Origin: Ophiura sarsii
Lineage: Eukaryota; Echinodermata; Ophiuroidea; Amphilepidida; Ophiuridae
Direction of reading: 5' to 3'
Assembly (NCBI GenBank): GCA_035610835.1
Contig: CM069444.1
Location: 4,825,172-4,889,171 of the forward strand
DNA length: 64,000 bases
Shown in pieces: positions 13,405 through 26,100 of this stretch; position 1 is the first letter of the stretch; each line of letters starts with the position of its first letter. The position numbers and the translations under genes are program-made. A model generated the notes under the pieces. That model worked only from the letters and a program-made list of their open reading frames with translations. It ran no database searches and was not told where the DNA came from.

Positions 13405-14473
13405 TCGAATATTCGTACATGATCACCTATTTTCCCGGCTGCAAATCAGGTGTAGATAGCCTACGTCTATTCCTCCGGCTGGTTTGATTTTTGATGACAT
13501 TCATTATTATTATTATTATTATTATAAAAATGCAAAATGTTTGCTTTGAATTAATACCCGGCACCTGCAGAAAAAAATCACCTCATCATCAGCCTAAATC
13601 ATTATGACATTATTTTGAGCATTCTTGGTCAAAATTTGACCAATAAATCAATATTTAAGCTTCTTGGTATATATGTTAGAGAATAGAACTAGAACCGAAG
13701 GCTCAGTAGTAATTACCAGTCTTCATCACTCACCTGACTCACAAGTTGGTGAGCGCTGGTGGTCTACAGATCCACAGGTCCCAGGTTCAAATCTACCATA
13801 AGATAAAAAGGTGTGGAGTTAAAAAGGAAACAATTTACTCAATATAATATTTTGCTCGATTGCAGAGCAATGCGGCATTAACACTTTCTACGCGGCAGGC
13901 AGCTGCAGACGACATTACAAAATTGCACAAAATGTTTCAAAAATGTCAAAATTCTTAAATGTCATTACCATTTTTGGAATCACCATAAGAAACGCATTGA
14001 AATGAGTACAAACGTGCGTAGTATTGGTCCAGTAATCCTTGAGATAGACCCTGAAAGTTGGGAAAGGTTTCTGAAAATTCTGTTTTGTATGGTAAAACTT
14101 ACAGCCGCGTGGAAAGTGTTAACTGCCTTTTGTGGCTCTCAAGTCTCTGGCTCGGCGGCACCCCCATCTCACCCCCTCCCCCAAAACAAACCCCGCCCAA
14201 CCGACCGACCCCGGGACCGACCCTACCTGAGAGGTTCATTACAACAGGTTTTTCGCCGCCTATAACTTAGATATACTTATTTTACTTTGAGTAAAGGTGT
14301 TTTTTACTCACCCTGTATATCGATATGGAGCCCCATGCAAGATTGATGATTAACCAATATATTTCTCCTGACAACCCAAGCGTCGATGTGTGATCTATCA
14401 GGGGAAACCCATCCCTACCCTTAATGAGTCTATGACAAAAAGTACAGTAGCGCGTAGCTCGTAGGTGGGGGGT

Positions 14474-14508
<35 letters not shown>

Positions 14509-15412
14509 GGGGGGGGGGGGGGGACGAGGGAGATTATCGCCCCTCCACTTTTTGAGTCGTGCCGGTAGGGATTGGCACTGTCGGTTATAATTTGACAAGG
14601 GAATCATAAATATTAGATACAGCTTTTATAATATTTTGGTTTTGTTTTAATTTTATTTACTAGTAATTACGTGGTCGGCTAATTAGGCCAACAAAAAAAA
14701 AAGTTGACTTTCCCTTTCAGGGCCAGAGTCTGGGTCGGACGGTCGGATTAAAAAATAAAATTACAGGGAGATACTACACAAAAACACGTTTTAAAGAAGA
14801 AGAAAAAATTCCTTTTTGTTGTTGCTTTTTTATGATTTTTTGCTGATTTTTAAACAAGCAGATACTACTCAAAAACACGTTTTCATCTTTCTTTGCTGTG
14901 TATTTTTAAGGTCTTTGTTAATTTAATTCTCGCCAGTTTGTCCGAGTCTATATATTATTTATTCATTTCAATTACTCGGCTGGTATCATTTGCTTGATCC
15001 TCGCGTTTATTTAATTAAGTTTCGCTCGTCATAGATTCTGCTAGAATCATGCTTATAGGCCATCATCAATTGTTATTATTTTCTTTATTGTTGTGTGAAG
15101 AAGAAAAAAATAGCGACCCTATTTCCGAAAATTCGGGTCGGTCGGAAAGGGCAAGTCAACATCTTTTTTTCCCCCTTATGATACGCACTTCCATTGATAT
15201 ATCCGGGATTTACCACTTTACAGAAACAGAAATAAGGTTGCTCAGTATATTAAGGAGTTATCATAAATTAATAATAACTCCTTGGTACAATAATACCATA
15301 CGGATCATTTGTGTCATGTTAAGATGAGTTTGTTTTGATTAGGGTACAAAATGACACCTGTGCTTTTGATACCACTGAATAGAAATGTGATTTATTAAAA
15401 ATAATATAATTC
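13405..15412. other. No gene recognised; G run and simple repeats
   Basis: Holds an ATT repeat (13499-13524), a possible SINE-like B box (GGTTCAAATC near 13793), and a run of about 55 G interrupted once or twice (14466-14523). Open frames across the G run are Pro/Gly artefacts. Confidence 0.4.
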
Positions 15413-15996
15413 TACAGGGTGTATCAAAAAGTGTCCCATGTGAAACATGATTTTTTTTTAGCCATGACAAACATAGAAATTGGACGTGAAGTACTAGTAA
15501 TAATCATGTTCAGCAATCTTTTTAATGTGTCATAAAAAACCCTCTTTCCATTTTGGAGTTTTCGTTATCAAATTATGGCAAATTTCCTCAGCTTTGGCCA
15601 CTTTTCATGTGCAGAGAACTCATTTATTAGAATCGTCATTCAGTGTATAATTAAATATAATCAATAAAATCAATAATATTATTGATTATAATCTACCTAA
15701 TAAATGTTAATAGTTAGTTGAATTTGAGCAGAACAACCTATTTTCATCCATATTATTCATGACAAACCACAAAATGTTAGAAGTTTAGATGTAGGCCTAT
15801 CATTGGAATCACATGCATTTTTTTATTATATCTCGGCACTTCGTAACATATAGGTGGAGAAATTTAATGGGATTAAGTGTATTTGATATAAGACGAATAG
15901 GGCATATCATCGGTCTATTTTTGGAGACCAACAAAACATGGGATGCATTTTTAATTAATTTTGTTCCCCATTGGACCCTTTTGGACACACCCTGTA
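15413..15996. mobile_element. TA-flanked MITE, CAGGGTGTATCAAAAA family
   Basis: Ends TACAGGGTGTATCAAAAAGT and TTTTGGACACACCCTGTA with TA at each border. Its right part recurs before gene B (46761-47254), so it predates the gene duplication. Confidence 0.7.
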
Positions 15997-16021
15997 TTAC
16001 TAATTAGTTGATTAACCAACC

Positions 16022-16368
16022 TTAAAGGCATATTATGTGATCTTTTCCAAGGAGCGCCCTCTATCATTGATTTTTACTATGAAAGCAGATTTTCTTGCAG
16101 ATTTGCATTTTTGATCATAAATCATTAAGATCCTCTAAGTTACGGATCGATACGATTCCTAATTACTTCAAAATCATGGTTTGAAAATAGATTTGTCAAA
16201 TTTTGCTCTAAATTCACTCTAAAACCATGATTTTGAGGTTATTAGGTATCGTATAAATGGAATATATTTATGATTTATGATCAGAAAAGTAAATCTGCAA
16301 GAAAATCTGCTTTCACTTTTTTTTTCGAGGATTGAGGGCGTCCCTTGGAAAAGATCACATACTTTTAA
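16022..16368. mobile_element. TTAA-flanked foldback MITE, copy 1
   Basis: Ends AGGCATATTATGTGATCTTT and its inverse, flanked by TTAA. The two halves are long inverted repeats meeting near an AATCATGGTTTTGA core. The gene B upstream region carries the empty site with a single TTAA (47273-47276), which proves a mobile insertion after the duplication. The TTAA target suggests piggyBac-type mobilisation. Confidence 0.85.
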
Positions 16369-16556
16369 TAATCTAAGGTTGAGTTCCCCCGAGAGAGGAC
16401 ACGTCGTTATCGATTTGTTATTATGTTATTATTCTTAATATGCCTACGTCACGACAGGCACGTACTTTATGGATTCATTATGGATTGTTTGAATTAATTC
16501 ATGATGGATTATAGATAGATTATAGATTTTAACTTTTTTGCTTACCATTGATGGTT

Positions 16557-17060
16557 ACTAAACTTGAAGAGTCCATAACAACATTGCCAGGCTCCTGTTT
16601 TTTAGCCCAAATAACTTATTTTACTCAATCGTTTCAGGTCTCCTTTACACTTTTTTGGTTTAGTGTTTGTTTGCTTGCTTTTTAATTATCAGAAAAGTTG
16701 ACATTTGGGAAATTGGTAGACCTAAATTTGTTTGTATGTTACATCTTTCCGTCATATTGTGTTAGAACAGGGCTACCGCGACCGTCCATGGTTAGAACAG
16801 GGAGGTGTAATTAGTAATAACATCTCTCTGGTTAGAACGAATTTGCTTCAATGGGCAACTTGTTGGGCCAAATTGGCCCGCATACTGCTATACTCTTTTT
16901 GGGCAACACTTACCCTTGACGATTCTATACAGACAGCCACAAACATAATTTCTTCAGTCAGAACCAACATTTAGTTTTAACAGAACGACGAACTATTGAA
17001 ACTGGAATATAGCCTGAATTAAAAAAGTTGAACGTAGTCCCTTAAGTTTCAGCAGGCAGT
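16557..17060 (+). promoter_or_regulatory. Gene A putative promoter and 5' UTR, conserved in gene B
   Basis: This stretch aligns with 47891-48353 upstream of gene B. The most conserved block is TATACAGACAGCCACAAAC about 130 bases before the ATG; its first bases could act as a TATA-like element, but no start site can be proved. Relative to B, A keeps about 60 extra bases between repeats of GTTAGAAC (16764-16838). Confidence 0.4.
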
Positions 17061-17171
17061 ATGGCCAGGCATTCTGCGGTGGCAGTTTTTCTGCTTGTCG
17101 TCGTTGTCGCCATTTCCACAATTGTTGCCTTTGAGATAGATTTCAGCGAACCAGAACCAGCGGCACCAAAG
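17061..17171 (+). CDS. Gene A exon 1: start codon and signal peptide
   Basis: Encodes residues 1-37: a short basic start (MARH), a long run of Val, Leu, Ile and Ala, then an acidic tail. This is a classical secretory signal. The exon ends in phase 0 at a GTAAGT donor. The paralogous exon at 48354 conserves the first eight residues exactly, supporting this start. Confidence 0.85.
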
Positions 17172-20100
17172 GTAAGTCATTATTACAATGCAAACATAAT
17201 AAGTGTTACGCATTGAACACCTATAACTTCAACACTTATTGGACATACCTGCTGAAAATCATTTTGAAATCGTTTTGAACACCAATTAACACCAATTAGA
17301 AACGCCAATCAACACCAATTGAATTCTTTCGATCGATGTTCAAAACCATCGGTGCGTGCAGGAATAGTGTTCATAAATTGAACACTGAACACACTGGGTG
17401 TTCAAAATGGTACTATAGACTAGTATAGAATCATAAAACATGTTCTTAAACATCTCTTTGTAAAACTGTTGAACACTTGAACACTGATTTTTAGCGCGTA
17501 TGTTAAAAAAGTTAAACATTGTAATATTCTTGTTTTGAACACTGAACTGAACATATTGGGTGTTCAAAATGGTACTATTCGACGTATTAAGAATAATATT
17601 AGAAGTATTAGAATAATAAAAAAGGTTCTGAACATCTCTTTGTAACACTGTTGAACACTGATTTGAAGTATAAACAACTTCAATATTTCAATCATAAGCC
17701 AAATTTACTTGAATCATTGAATAATGAATTGATAACCATTTTATAAACTGAGATATCAAATGTATACAGAAAAGTGATATTATATACATTGTATTTGAAC
17801 AAGACAAAATGTAAATTTGAACACACTCTTCAGAACGCATTTAAATGTTAAATATCCTCTAGAAACTTATTTTTGCAATGCATATTTGATTTAATTATGG
17901 CCAGGAGCATAAGAAATGATTTAGAACAATATATTTTTTGTAAAACTGTTGAACACTTGAACACTGATTTTTAGAGCGTATGTTAAAAAAAGTTAAACAT
18001 TGTGATATTCTTGTTTTGAACACCGAACTGAACATATTGGGTGTTCAAAATGGTACTATAATATTAGAATCATAAAACTACTTAAACATCGCTTTGTAAC
18101 ACTGTTGAACACTTGAACACTGATTTGATCGCGTATGTTAACAAAAGTTAAACATTGTGATATTCTTGTTTTTTCATAGGCCAAAGTATAAACAACTTCA
18201 ACATTTCAATCATAAGCCAAATTTGCTTGAATCATTGACTAATGAATTGATAACCATTTTATAAACTGAGATATTAAATGTATACAGAAAAGTAATATAT
18301 ATATTTGGAAAAGACAAAATGTAAATTTGAACACACTGTTCAGAACGCATTTAAATGTTAAACATCCTCTAGAAACTTATTTTTGCAATGCAGATTTGAT
18401 TTAATTATGGCCAGGAGCATAAGAAATGCTTTGGAACAATATATATTGTCTTCGCATTTCTTTGACTTTTGGCACCCTGGACTTCTTAGTTGCATCACCG
18501 TGATGAGTTGAAGGCTTTAATTAAAGGCATATTATGTGATCTTTTCCAGGGAGCGCCCTCTATTCATGATATTTTTTTAGAAGTAGATTTTCTTGCAGAT
18601 TTACATTTCTGATCATAAATCGTACATACATTCCAAGTTACAGAGCGATACGATTCCTAATTAATACAAAATCATGGTTTTAGAGGGAATTTAGACTAGA
18701 GTAAAATAATTTGTCGGACAAAAATCGACATCCGACAGTTTATTTTCACTCTAAAACCATGATTTTGAAGTAATTAAGAATCGTATCGCCATGTAACTTG
18801 GAATGTATGTACGATTTATGATCAGAAATGTAAATCTGCAAGAAAATCTGCTTTCAATTTTTTTTGATGTTGAGGGCGTTCCCTGGCTAAGATCACATAA
18901 TATACCTTTAAAAGCGTCTTTGAATCCCATTCCTTGACTGTTGGATCCTATACAGAGAGCTAGGACGGATTTAGAGCTAGTTGGATCCTACTATGCGTAT
19001 GTCAGTCGATGGGGGGAAGGGGGGGGGGGGGGGGGGGGGGGAGTAGGGACAATTGTAAGTCTTGCTACGACAGTGATAGCCTAAAGTACAGGGTGTACAA
19101 CAGTTTCGATACCTTTTGTGAAAATGGCTTGTCAGTATAAAACTGAAAAGTATTTGGATAGAAGAACATTGTATAATTATATCGATACCAAACTTGCCCT
19201 TTTCAGAGTCCTCTTATTTTACAAAACGAGCTGATTGGTTTGATTGATTGCAATCACTGTACGTATTTACATTTTGGAAAACTTGCCACCTCAAAACCTT
19301 TTTCCGTTTTTGGTCCCAATTTTACGCGAGTTGCGAGTTAAAGCAGATTGGATTGGACGGGGGATGGGGGAAGTGAAAGTTTCGAGTTTCGAGTTACTAT
19401 CTTCGAGTTTCGAGTTGCTATCTTCGAGTTTCGACTTACCTTTTTCCCCGAGTTTCGACTTAGCATTTTCGAATTTCGAGTTACTTTTTTCGTGTTTCGA
19501 GTTTCGAAAAAAGTAACTCGAAACTCGAAAATAGTAATGATCCGAAACTTGAAGATAATAACTCAAAACTCGAAAATAGCAACTCTAAACTCCGGAATTA
19601 TAGTAACTCGATACATTAAATTAGTAAACTCGAAAAAGTAACACACTCCCATGCCATATCCTTAAACGCGTGTAATACAAAGTTCAAGAAGTACGTACAC
19701 AATTATTTTCTTTTTTTTTGCATAATTATCATTTCTCGTTAGAAAACTATGTAGATGGTTGAACATTATGCAAAACATAAAACCCATTAATGTTATGTCA
19801 TGATTTAGGACCACCATGCAGGCATGTGGAGTCGCGAACCCGGAATGTTTGAAGGCGATATGCTGATTAGCGATGAACAAAAACAACAGATAGAGGACCA
19901 GATCAGTGGAACTAGCGGCGCGCCAGACGGTACCGCGGGCAAAGCTGTGAGGGCGTCAAGCTACAGGTGGACTGATAATACAGTACCTTACGAAATAGAT
20001 TCTGGCATAGGTAATTTATTACTAGCGTATTGTTTTTGTTTATTTTTTCGTTTGTTTGTTTGATTTTAACCCTCGTCCATTTGTACGTACCCCGACTAAT

Positions 20101-23100
20101 TTGTAACACAAATTACCAAGGGTTGGGCCCAACAGTTCAAATTATTTCGAACGAGGCGTTTGTATGCAACAGGCTTAGTTTGAACTTGGGACGACTGACT
20201 TTGATATAAAATTGGATAGATTGAGCCCATTATGTATTGGTCGAGCTATGAGTTTTTAAAAATATTGGGCGAGACGCATGTTTTAAAACTCATAGCGAGA
20301 CCAATTATACATTGGGCGTAAATGAAAATCATCACTTGTGGTGTTCCACAGGGTACAAAGTTAGGGCCCGGTATCTTTACAGTGATGGTTAATGACGCTG
20401 CTGAAACCTCTTCTGATCGATGGAGATTTGTCGATGATCTCACCCTGGCAGAAATTATTAACTCTAAAACAAACACTAATCAACACCATCTGAATGCTTT
20501 AGATGATTGGTGTAAGGTTAACGATATGCTGCCTAAGCCAACCAAATGTCACTGTTTTGCACGTAATGTTTTTGAAAAACCCTGTCCGGCTTCCACAACT
20601 TTCTTCCGGGGGTGAGGTCCTGCAAGTTTGTTTGTTTGTTTGTTTGTTTGTTTGTTTGTTTGTTTGTTTGTTTACACGGTCGGTCCGTACAGACACACGC
20701 TTGGGTCCTGAAGGGACCAGACTCAAGCAAATTGCTCGGGCCAGGCTTAAAAAGCCTATATAAGCATGCTGGTTGAATTATTATTAAAAACAGCCACTCC
20801 CTACAAATAAAGTTAACAATTTTGCTGTCAGCCTTCAGACATGAGAAAAGAATAGTCTTGACTCTTGATCCAATCTCATTTATGCCACTGGCTTGTCGAC
20901 CACATGAAATAACTTGGTCTTGAAATCCAAAACAATCTGGGATGGAATATCCAAGTCAAAAACATGATATCTCGTGCGAGTAGAAGATTATGTTACACGC
21001 TTAGAAAAAATGGTTCTAAAGTTGTCCTGCCAGGAGAACCCTTAAAGGTTCTTTAAAGAACCAAAAATAGTTCCCCAAACATGATACAGAACCATTTTGG
21101 TTCTATGAAGAACCTTTTGGGGTTCTACAATATTTAAGAACCTTTTTTGACGGTTCTATAAAGAACCTCTCTCTTGAACCTTCAAAAGAGGTTCTTCGAA
21201 ATTGAAGAACCTCAAAAGGTTCTTCATAGAACCAAAAATGGTTCTGTATCAACCAAAAATGGTTCTGTAGCTCGTTTGGGGAACTGTTTTTTGGTTCTTT
21301 AAAGAACCTTTAAGGGTTCTCCTGGCAGGACAAAAAAGGGTTCTTTAATTTCTTAGAGTGTATATATATATGCTCTTCTTAAACAGAAAAATCATCCTGG
21401 CAACAGCTATCAAGACTGCGAGTCTGCGCTTCGCGAACTCAACATCACCAGTCTTGCCGATCGCAGGGACTTATTAGTTTTGAAGTTCGGTCAGCAGGTC
21501 CTCAACTCTGAGACATCGCCACCTTCATCCAAAGATGAAGAGATCCATTAACCACAACCTCCGTCGCAGCAACATTCCTCAACCCTTTTGCAATACCAAT
21601 AAATACCAAATATCCACCATTTCTTACACAGTAAAAAAAAAAGTGAACAACATGTTTAAAAAATTGAACAACTGCTGTTTGACGGGTGAGCTGAGCAACT
21701 TGTTGCTCAAAATATTAAACATCTGGGGTTGTTTAAAGTTTTAAACACCTAGTTGTTTAACTTTTTAAACAACATGTTTAAAATCAGATTTTACACATTG
21801 GTGTTGTTTAAAAATTGTTGTTCAATTTTCAAGGGTTGTTTAAAGAAAGTTGTTCAATCCTCATGGGTTGTTCAAAGAAAGTTGTTCAATCATCTTGGGT
21901 TGTTCAAAGAAAGTTGTTCAATCATCTTGGGTTGTTCAAAGAAAGTTGTTCAATCATCTTGGGTTGTTCAAAGAAAGTTGTTCAATCCTCATGGATGAAA
22001 TTGGCCTGTTTAAATAACCAGGGTTGTTTAATGGTGGTTGTTTAAAACTGCAGGGTTGTTTAAATGATGGTTGTTAAAAAAACAGGGTTGTTTACTGGTA
22101 GTTGTTTAAAATTCCAGCACGATTTGAAGACTTGAATTTCTTGTGTTGAAGTACACAGACAGAACGGCAGAACTGTCGAATTCGGATGCCTTCTGTCTGT
22201 GGAGCAAAATCGCGAAATTAAAATTATATTTTTGCAAAAAATATCCATCTTCGCCGTCTATCATCAAACTATATCGGTTCTTTGGTCATCATATTTCATT
22301 ATTTTCTTGATTGTATTTCCCCATCTTGTCAGCAAAATCTTTAAAATTATGATTTAAAATCGAAATTTGTTTACCGAACGAAATACGGCGGCCATTAATT
22401 TGCAGCATATCGCGAACGAATCATTGTGACACGTGACTTGTGACGTCATAAGTAAACAACGTTGTTCAAGATCACTTTGTATTGATGTGAACGGCGTTCT
22501 TTATACTGTAAACAACACCTGTTTAAAAAAATGTTGTCTTCTTTAAACAACGATGTATAACTTTTACACATCTGTTGTTTGAAAAAGTGTACAACCGAAA
22601 TTGAACAGCGATATTTTGTACATCGTTTTCTCTGTGATACATACAAAAGCTCAATGGCGTTTTGGATGATTATGTATTTTGCTGATGCATAATTATGATT
22701 TCGTTGTAATATTTTTCGATATTTTTATTGTATTCAGCTTATGCTGCCTGTATACACGAAACGGTTTTAAACTTAAACCGTGTTTATTGCGAGAATGTTT
22801 AGTAATATCTACATTTTCTTTTCTTTTTTTTCACACATTTTTCACTCTTCACTTTTCAATCTAGCATCCGAGACGGAGATACTGGATAGATCGATGCGCC
22901 ACTGGGAACTACGAACATGTATCCGATTTGTACAGAGAACGGATGAAGATAACTACGTTCGATTTATTCGCTCTTCTGGGTGAGAATCAAATTTATTTTC
23001 TCCCGTAATGAAAACGTAACGCGATGTAGGGTGAAAGTTCAGTGTGCGACATGCTTTTGTAAAATTCGCGGTGATCGAAAGTCCCGGTATCAATGACGTC

Positions 23101-26100
23101 ATGTAGAATAACCATGACGTTAGTTAAACTGGCACATAAATCGCACCGCGGATTGTATTTATATGGCAGAGATGGCAATTTCGTTGTTATTGATAGGATG
23201 ATGACTGTGTGTTTCTCAATATAACAACGCGATTTGGGCTCGATAATTATTTGCTCCATTATAATGCACACTAGTGTGCTTGCTGGACACCTCCTTTAAC
23301 GGCTTTACTTTTATTTGAATCCCACAGGTGCTGGTCATACGTGGGTATGATCGGAGGACGACAGGATATCTCTATCGGTAATGGATGTCAATGGGTATGT
23401 TGTCGATCGTTTACATATATTTAATTATTCGTTGGTTGCCCAGACAACATTAAAATATTGGCCCAATATTGGCCGAACTATAGTGTTCAATTAAACTTGT
23501 CAATATACATTAGATAATTATTTTCCTACTATACAATGCTTGGTTTTATGATTAGCACTGTTCTCCTTTAACCCATGTCTTTTTTCTTGACCGTATCATC
23601 CTGTAGCTGGACATCGTGGTCCATGAACTTGGTCATGCTCTGGGCTTCTTCCACGAGCAATCCAGACCCGATCGTGACGAATATATCGTTGTGCATTTAG
23701 GAAACATGCCGGAAAGCGTAAGGAGCAATTTCAACAAGTATACTACAGAACAAATCAACACTCACGAGGTCCCCTATGACATCGGCTCTGTCATGCATTA
23801 CAGCGGATATGTAAGTCATTTATGATAGTACAGGGTGAATAAAAAAATAGGACTCTGTTCCTTTTCGTTTTTTACTTTGTCAAAACCACTGGACCATGAC
23901 CGATTTACCGTCCTTGCAAAGCCCAATTAATAATGATATTATTCTGAAAATCTTGGATTAATCCAATCAAAAATAAGACCGCTAGCATAATTTGCGTAAA
24001 CCATGGATTTACACAATCAAACCAGAAAATGACATGGTTTACATTTCAATACTTGAATTCATAAACATTGTAAATCATCTATCAATAACAATAGCAAAGA
24101 TTAGTTTGGTATTCCTCTTAACAGTCTCTGCCTCTAAGAGTGTACCAATTTGTTTTTCTTCTTTTTTTTTTGGGGGGGGGGGGAGGGGGTTGTGATTCAT
24201 GGGTCCTCAGATCGACTTTTAAAAAAAATATCAGTGATACATACTACTATACCATTATAGTATAGCCAAATTTTTAAATTCCTAAAAATGTTGGTTCGGT
24301 CGTAAAAAAATCACCGAAATGTCGGTAAAAAAACCCAGTAAAACGATACTACGTTCCCCGTATACATGCGCGCCATGCACATCCCAACGAAAGGAAAACA
24401 TATTTTGAAGCCCATGCCAGATTCACTGCGGTGCACCATGATTTGGGTCATTCGCGGAATTTTGCGGAATCGATGACATTATTTATGGTGCAAGGTTTGT
24501 GCCATGCTTCCAGTTGGGTATATAACAAAGAAAGTGAAACAAAATCGTTGGAATCTCGTTGGTGCGTCACATTTCGCTGACCTTGAACTTTTGACGAACA
24601 GCGCTCTCATGCAGTTTCAAGACCTTATAATTTGATGCGCCAACAAGATCTCATTCAATAAACAAGGTCATATGAAAGAACTCAGAGCCTTACAAATTCA
24701 AAAGAAAACATTGTTGGGATCTCGTTGGCGCACGGAGATAATCAAGGTCAAAGGTCAAATGTTACCACTTTGAGCCATTTACGCACCTCCGTAAATCCGT
24801 GCGCCATCTTTAAAACACCTTGGAAATGATATCCAGTTGCAAAGATGGTTTACCTTAAATAAAAAATGAAGTGACTAGCTGTGGATCTCGGAGATTTATA
24901 TTTTAATGGTTTTTTACAAATTTGCTTAAAGGTGTAACCACATTCTCTTAGTTCCCCACTATAGCGAACCACACATGGTAAAACAGTCAAGGCTGTTAGG
25001 ACAAGGAAGGTCAAGGTTGAATTTGTTCAAAGTAACAGGGCCTGTCACTTAGGCTAATTCCCCTAATTTTAGTTACGGTTATTGTGTCATCTAGCTCATT
25101 ATTACATGAATTTATGGCTCAACCTCCCTGGCTGATATTTCCAGCAGAGAGTTGGCGTGGTTATGTCTTTAAGAACAACTTGCACTACCATCCCCGTAAG
25201 ACACTTGCCCAAGGGGGGGGGGGGGGGGGGGGGGGGGGGCGTTTTCACCTACAATTTTCGTAAAAGGTTGCCCCAAATTTTTTCCAAGTCAGTCACCTCG
25301 TGAATTTCACGTAAGTGGGGGGGGGGGGGGGGGGGGGGGTAGAAGTCAAAAAAATTCGCACGGACACAATTTAGCAGTCCAAAAAGCACTGTAGTCAATT
25401 TGTATGAGTAGTTTTACTATCATTGATATTTGAAACTAAGAAAAATGCAATTTTTACCTTAAAAAAAAGAAGAAAAAAAAGAAGATTTTCAAGGGGGGGG
25501 GGGGGGGGGGCGATCGCAACCGTCGCCCCCCCCCCATCCGACGGGCCTGACTACATGCGAGCCAGTAATAGCCCTTCGTGCATTGTTAATAATAGTGTGT
25601 TAATATTTCGGCATTAACGCCTCTTATTTTGATCTACGCAATTTTATATATTCGCATTGATAAATTGGGGTCAAATCGAAGAGGCCTTGATTATTATCTC
25701 AAAAAACCCCTATCCATCTGTTCATATCCCTGTTAAAAACCCCACCCAGATAAATTATTTTGCCAAAATATTAATGTCATAGATATTCATTGTGACATTA
25801 AGTATGTCTCTACTACTCGGTACTATGAGCAGAGTAAGAAGACCCAAGAGAAGATATCGGTATCTTCCCAGAAACCAGTGTGTCCGATCAAATTACCATG
25901 TCTTATTAACTTACACTACTGCTGTTGACAAATTTAGAGGCATTACAGCATAATGCATTGTGGGAAGGACCTTTTCTTGCTGGCCATACTTTTCGATCGG
26001 CTATTGTCATCATTTGAGTCAGATAGTTGAATGTATCCACATGTACAGAAATACTCACAAAGGATTGGTAATCGATCCATATCTGTATGGAGCATACACG

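Noticed and set aside
14398..14607. Pro-rich protein frame across a G run
   Set aside because: Homopolymer artefact with no coding signal on either side.
20011..22864. A ShKT exon in gene A intron 2 matching that of gene B
   Set aside because: No stretch with the six-Cys pattern and splice sites was found; the intron holds only a LINE remnant and two palindromic-word elements.
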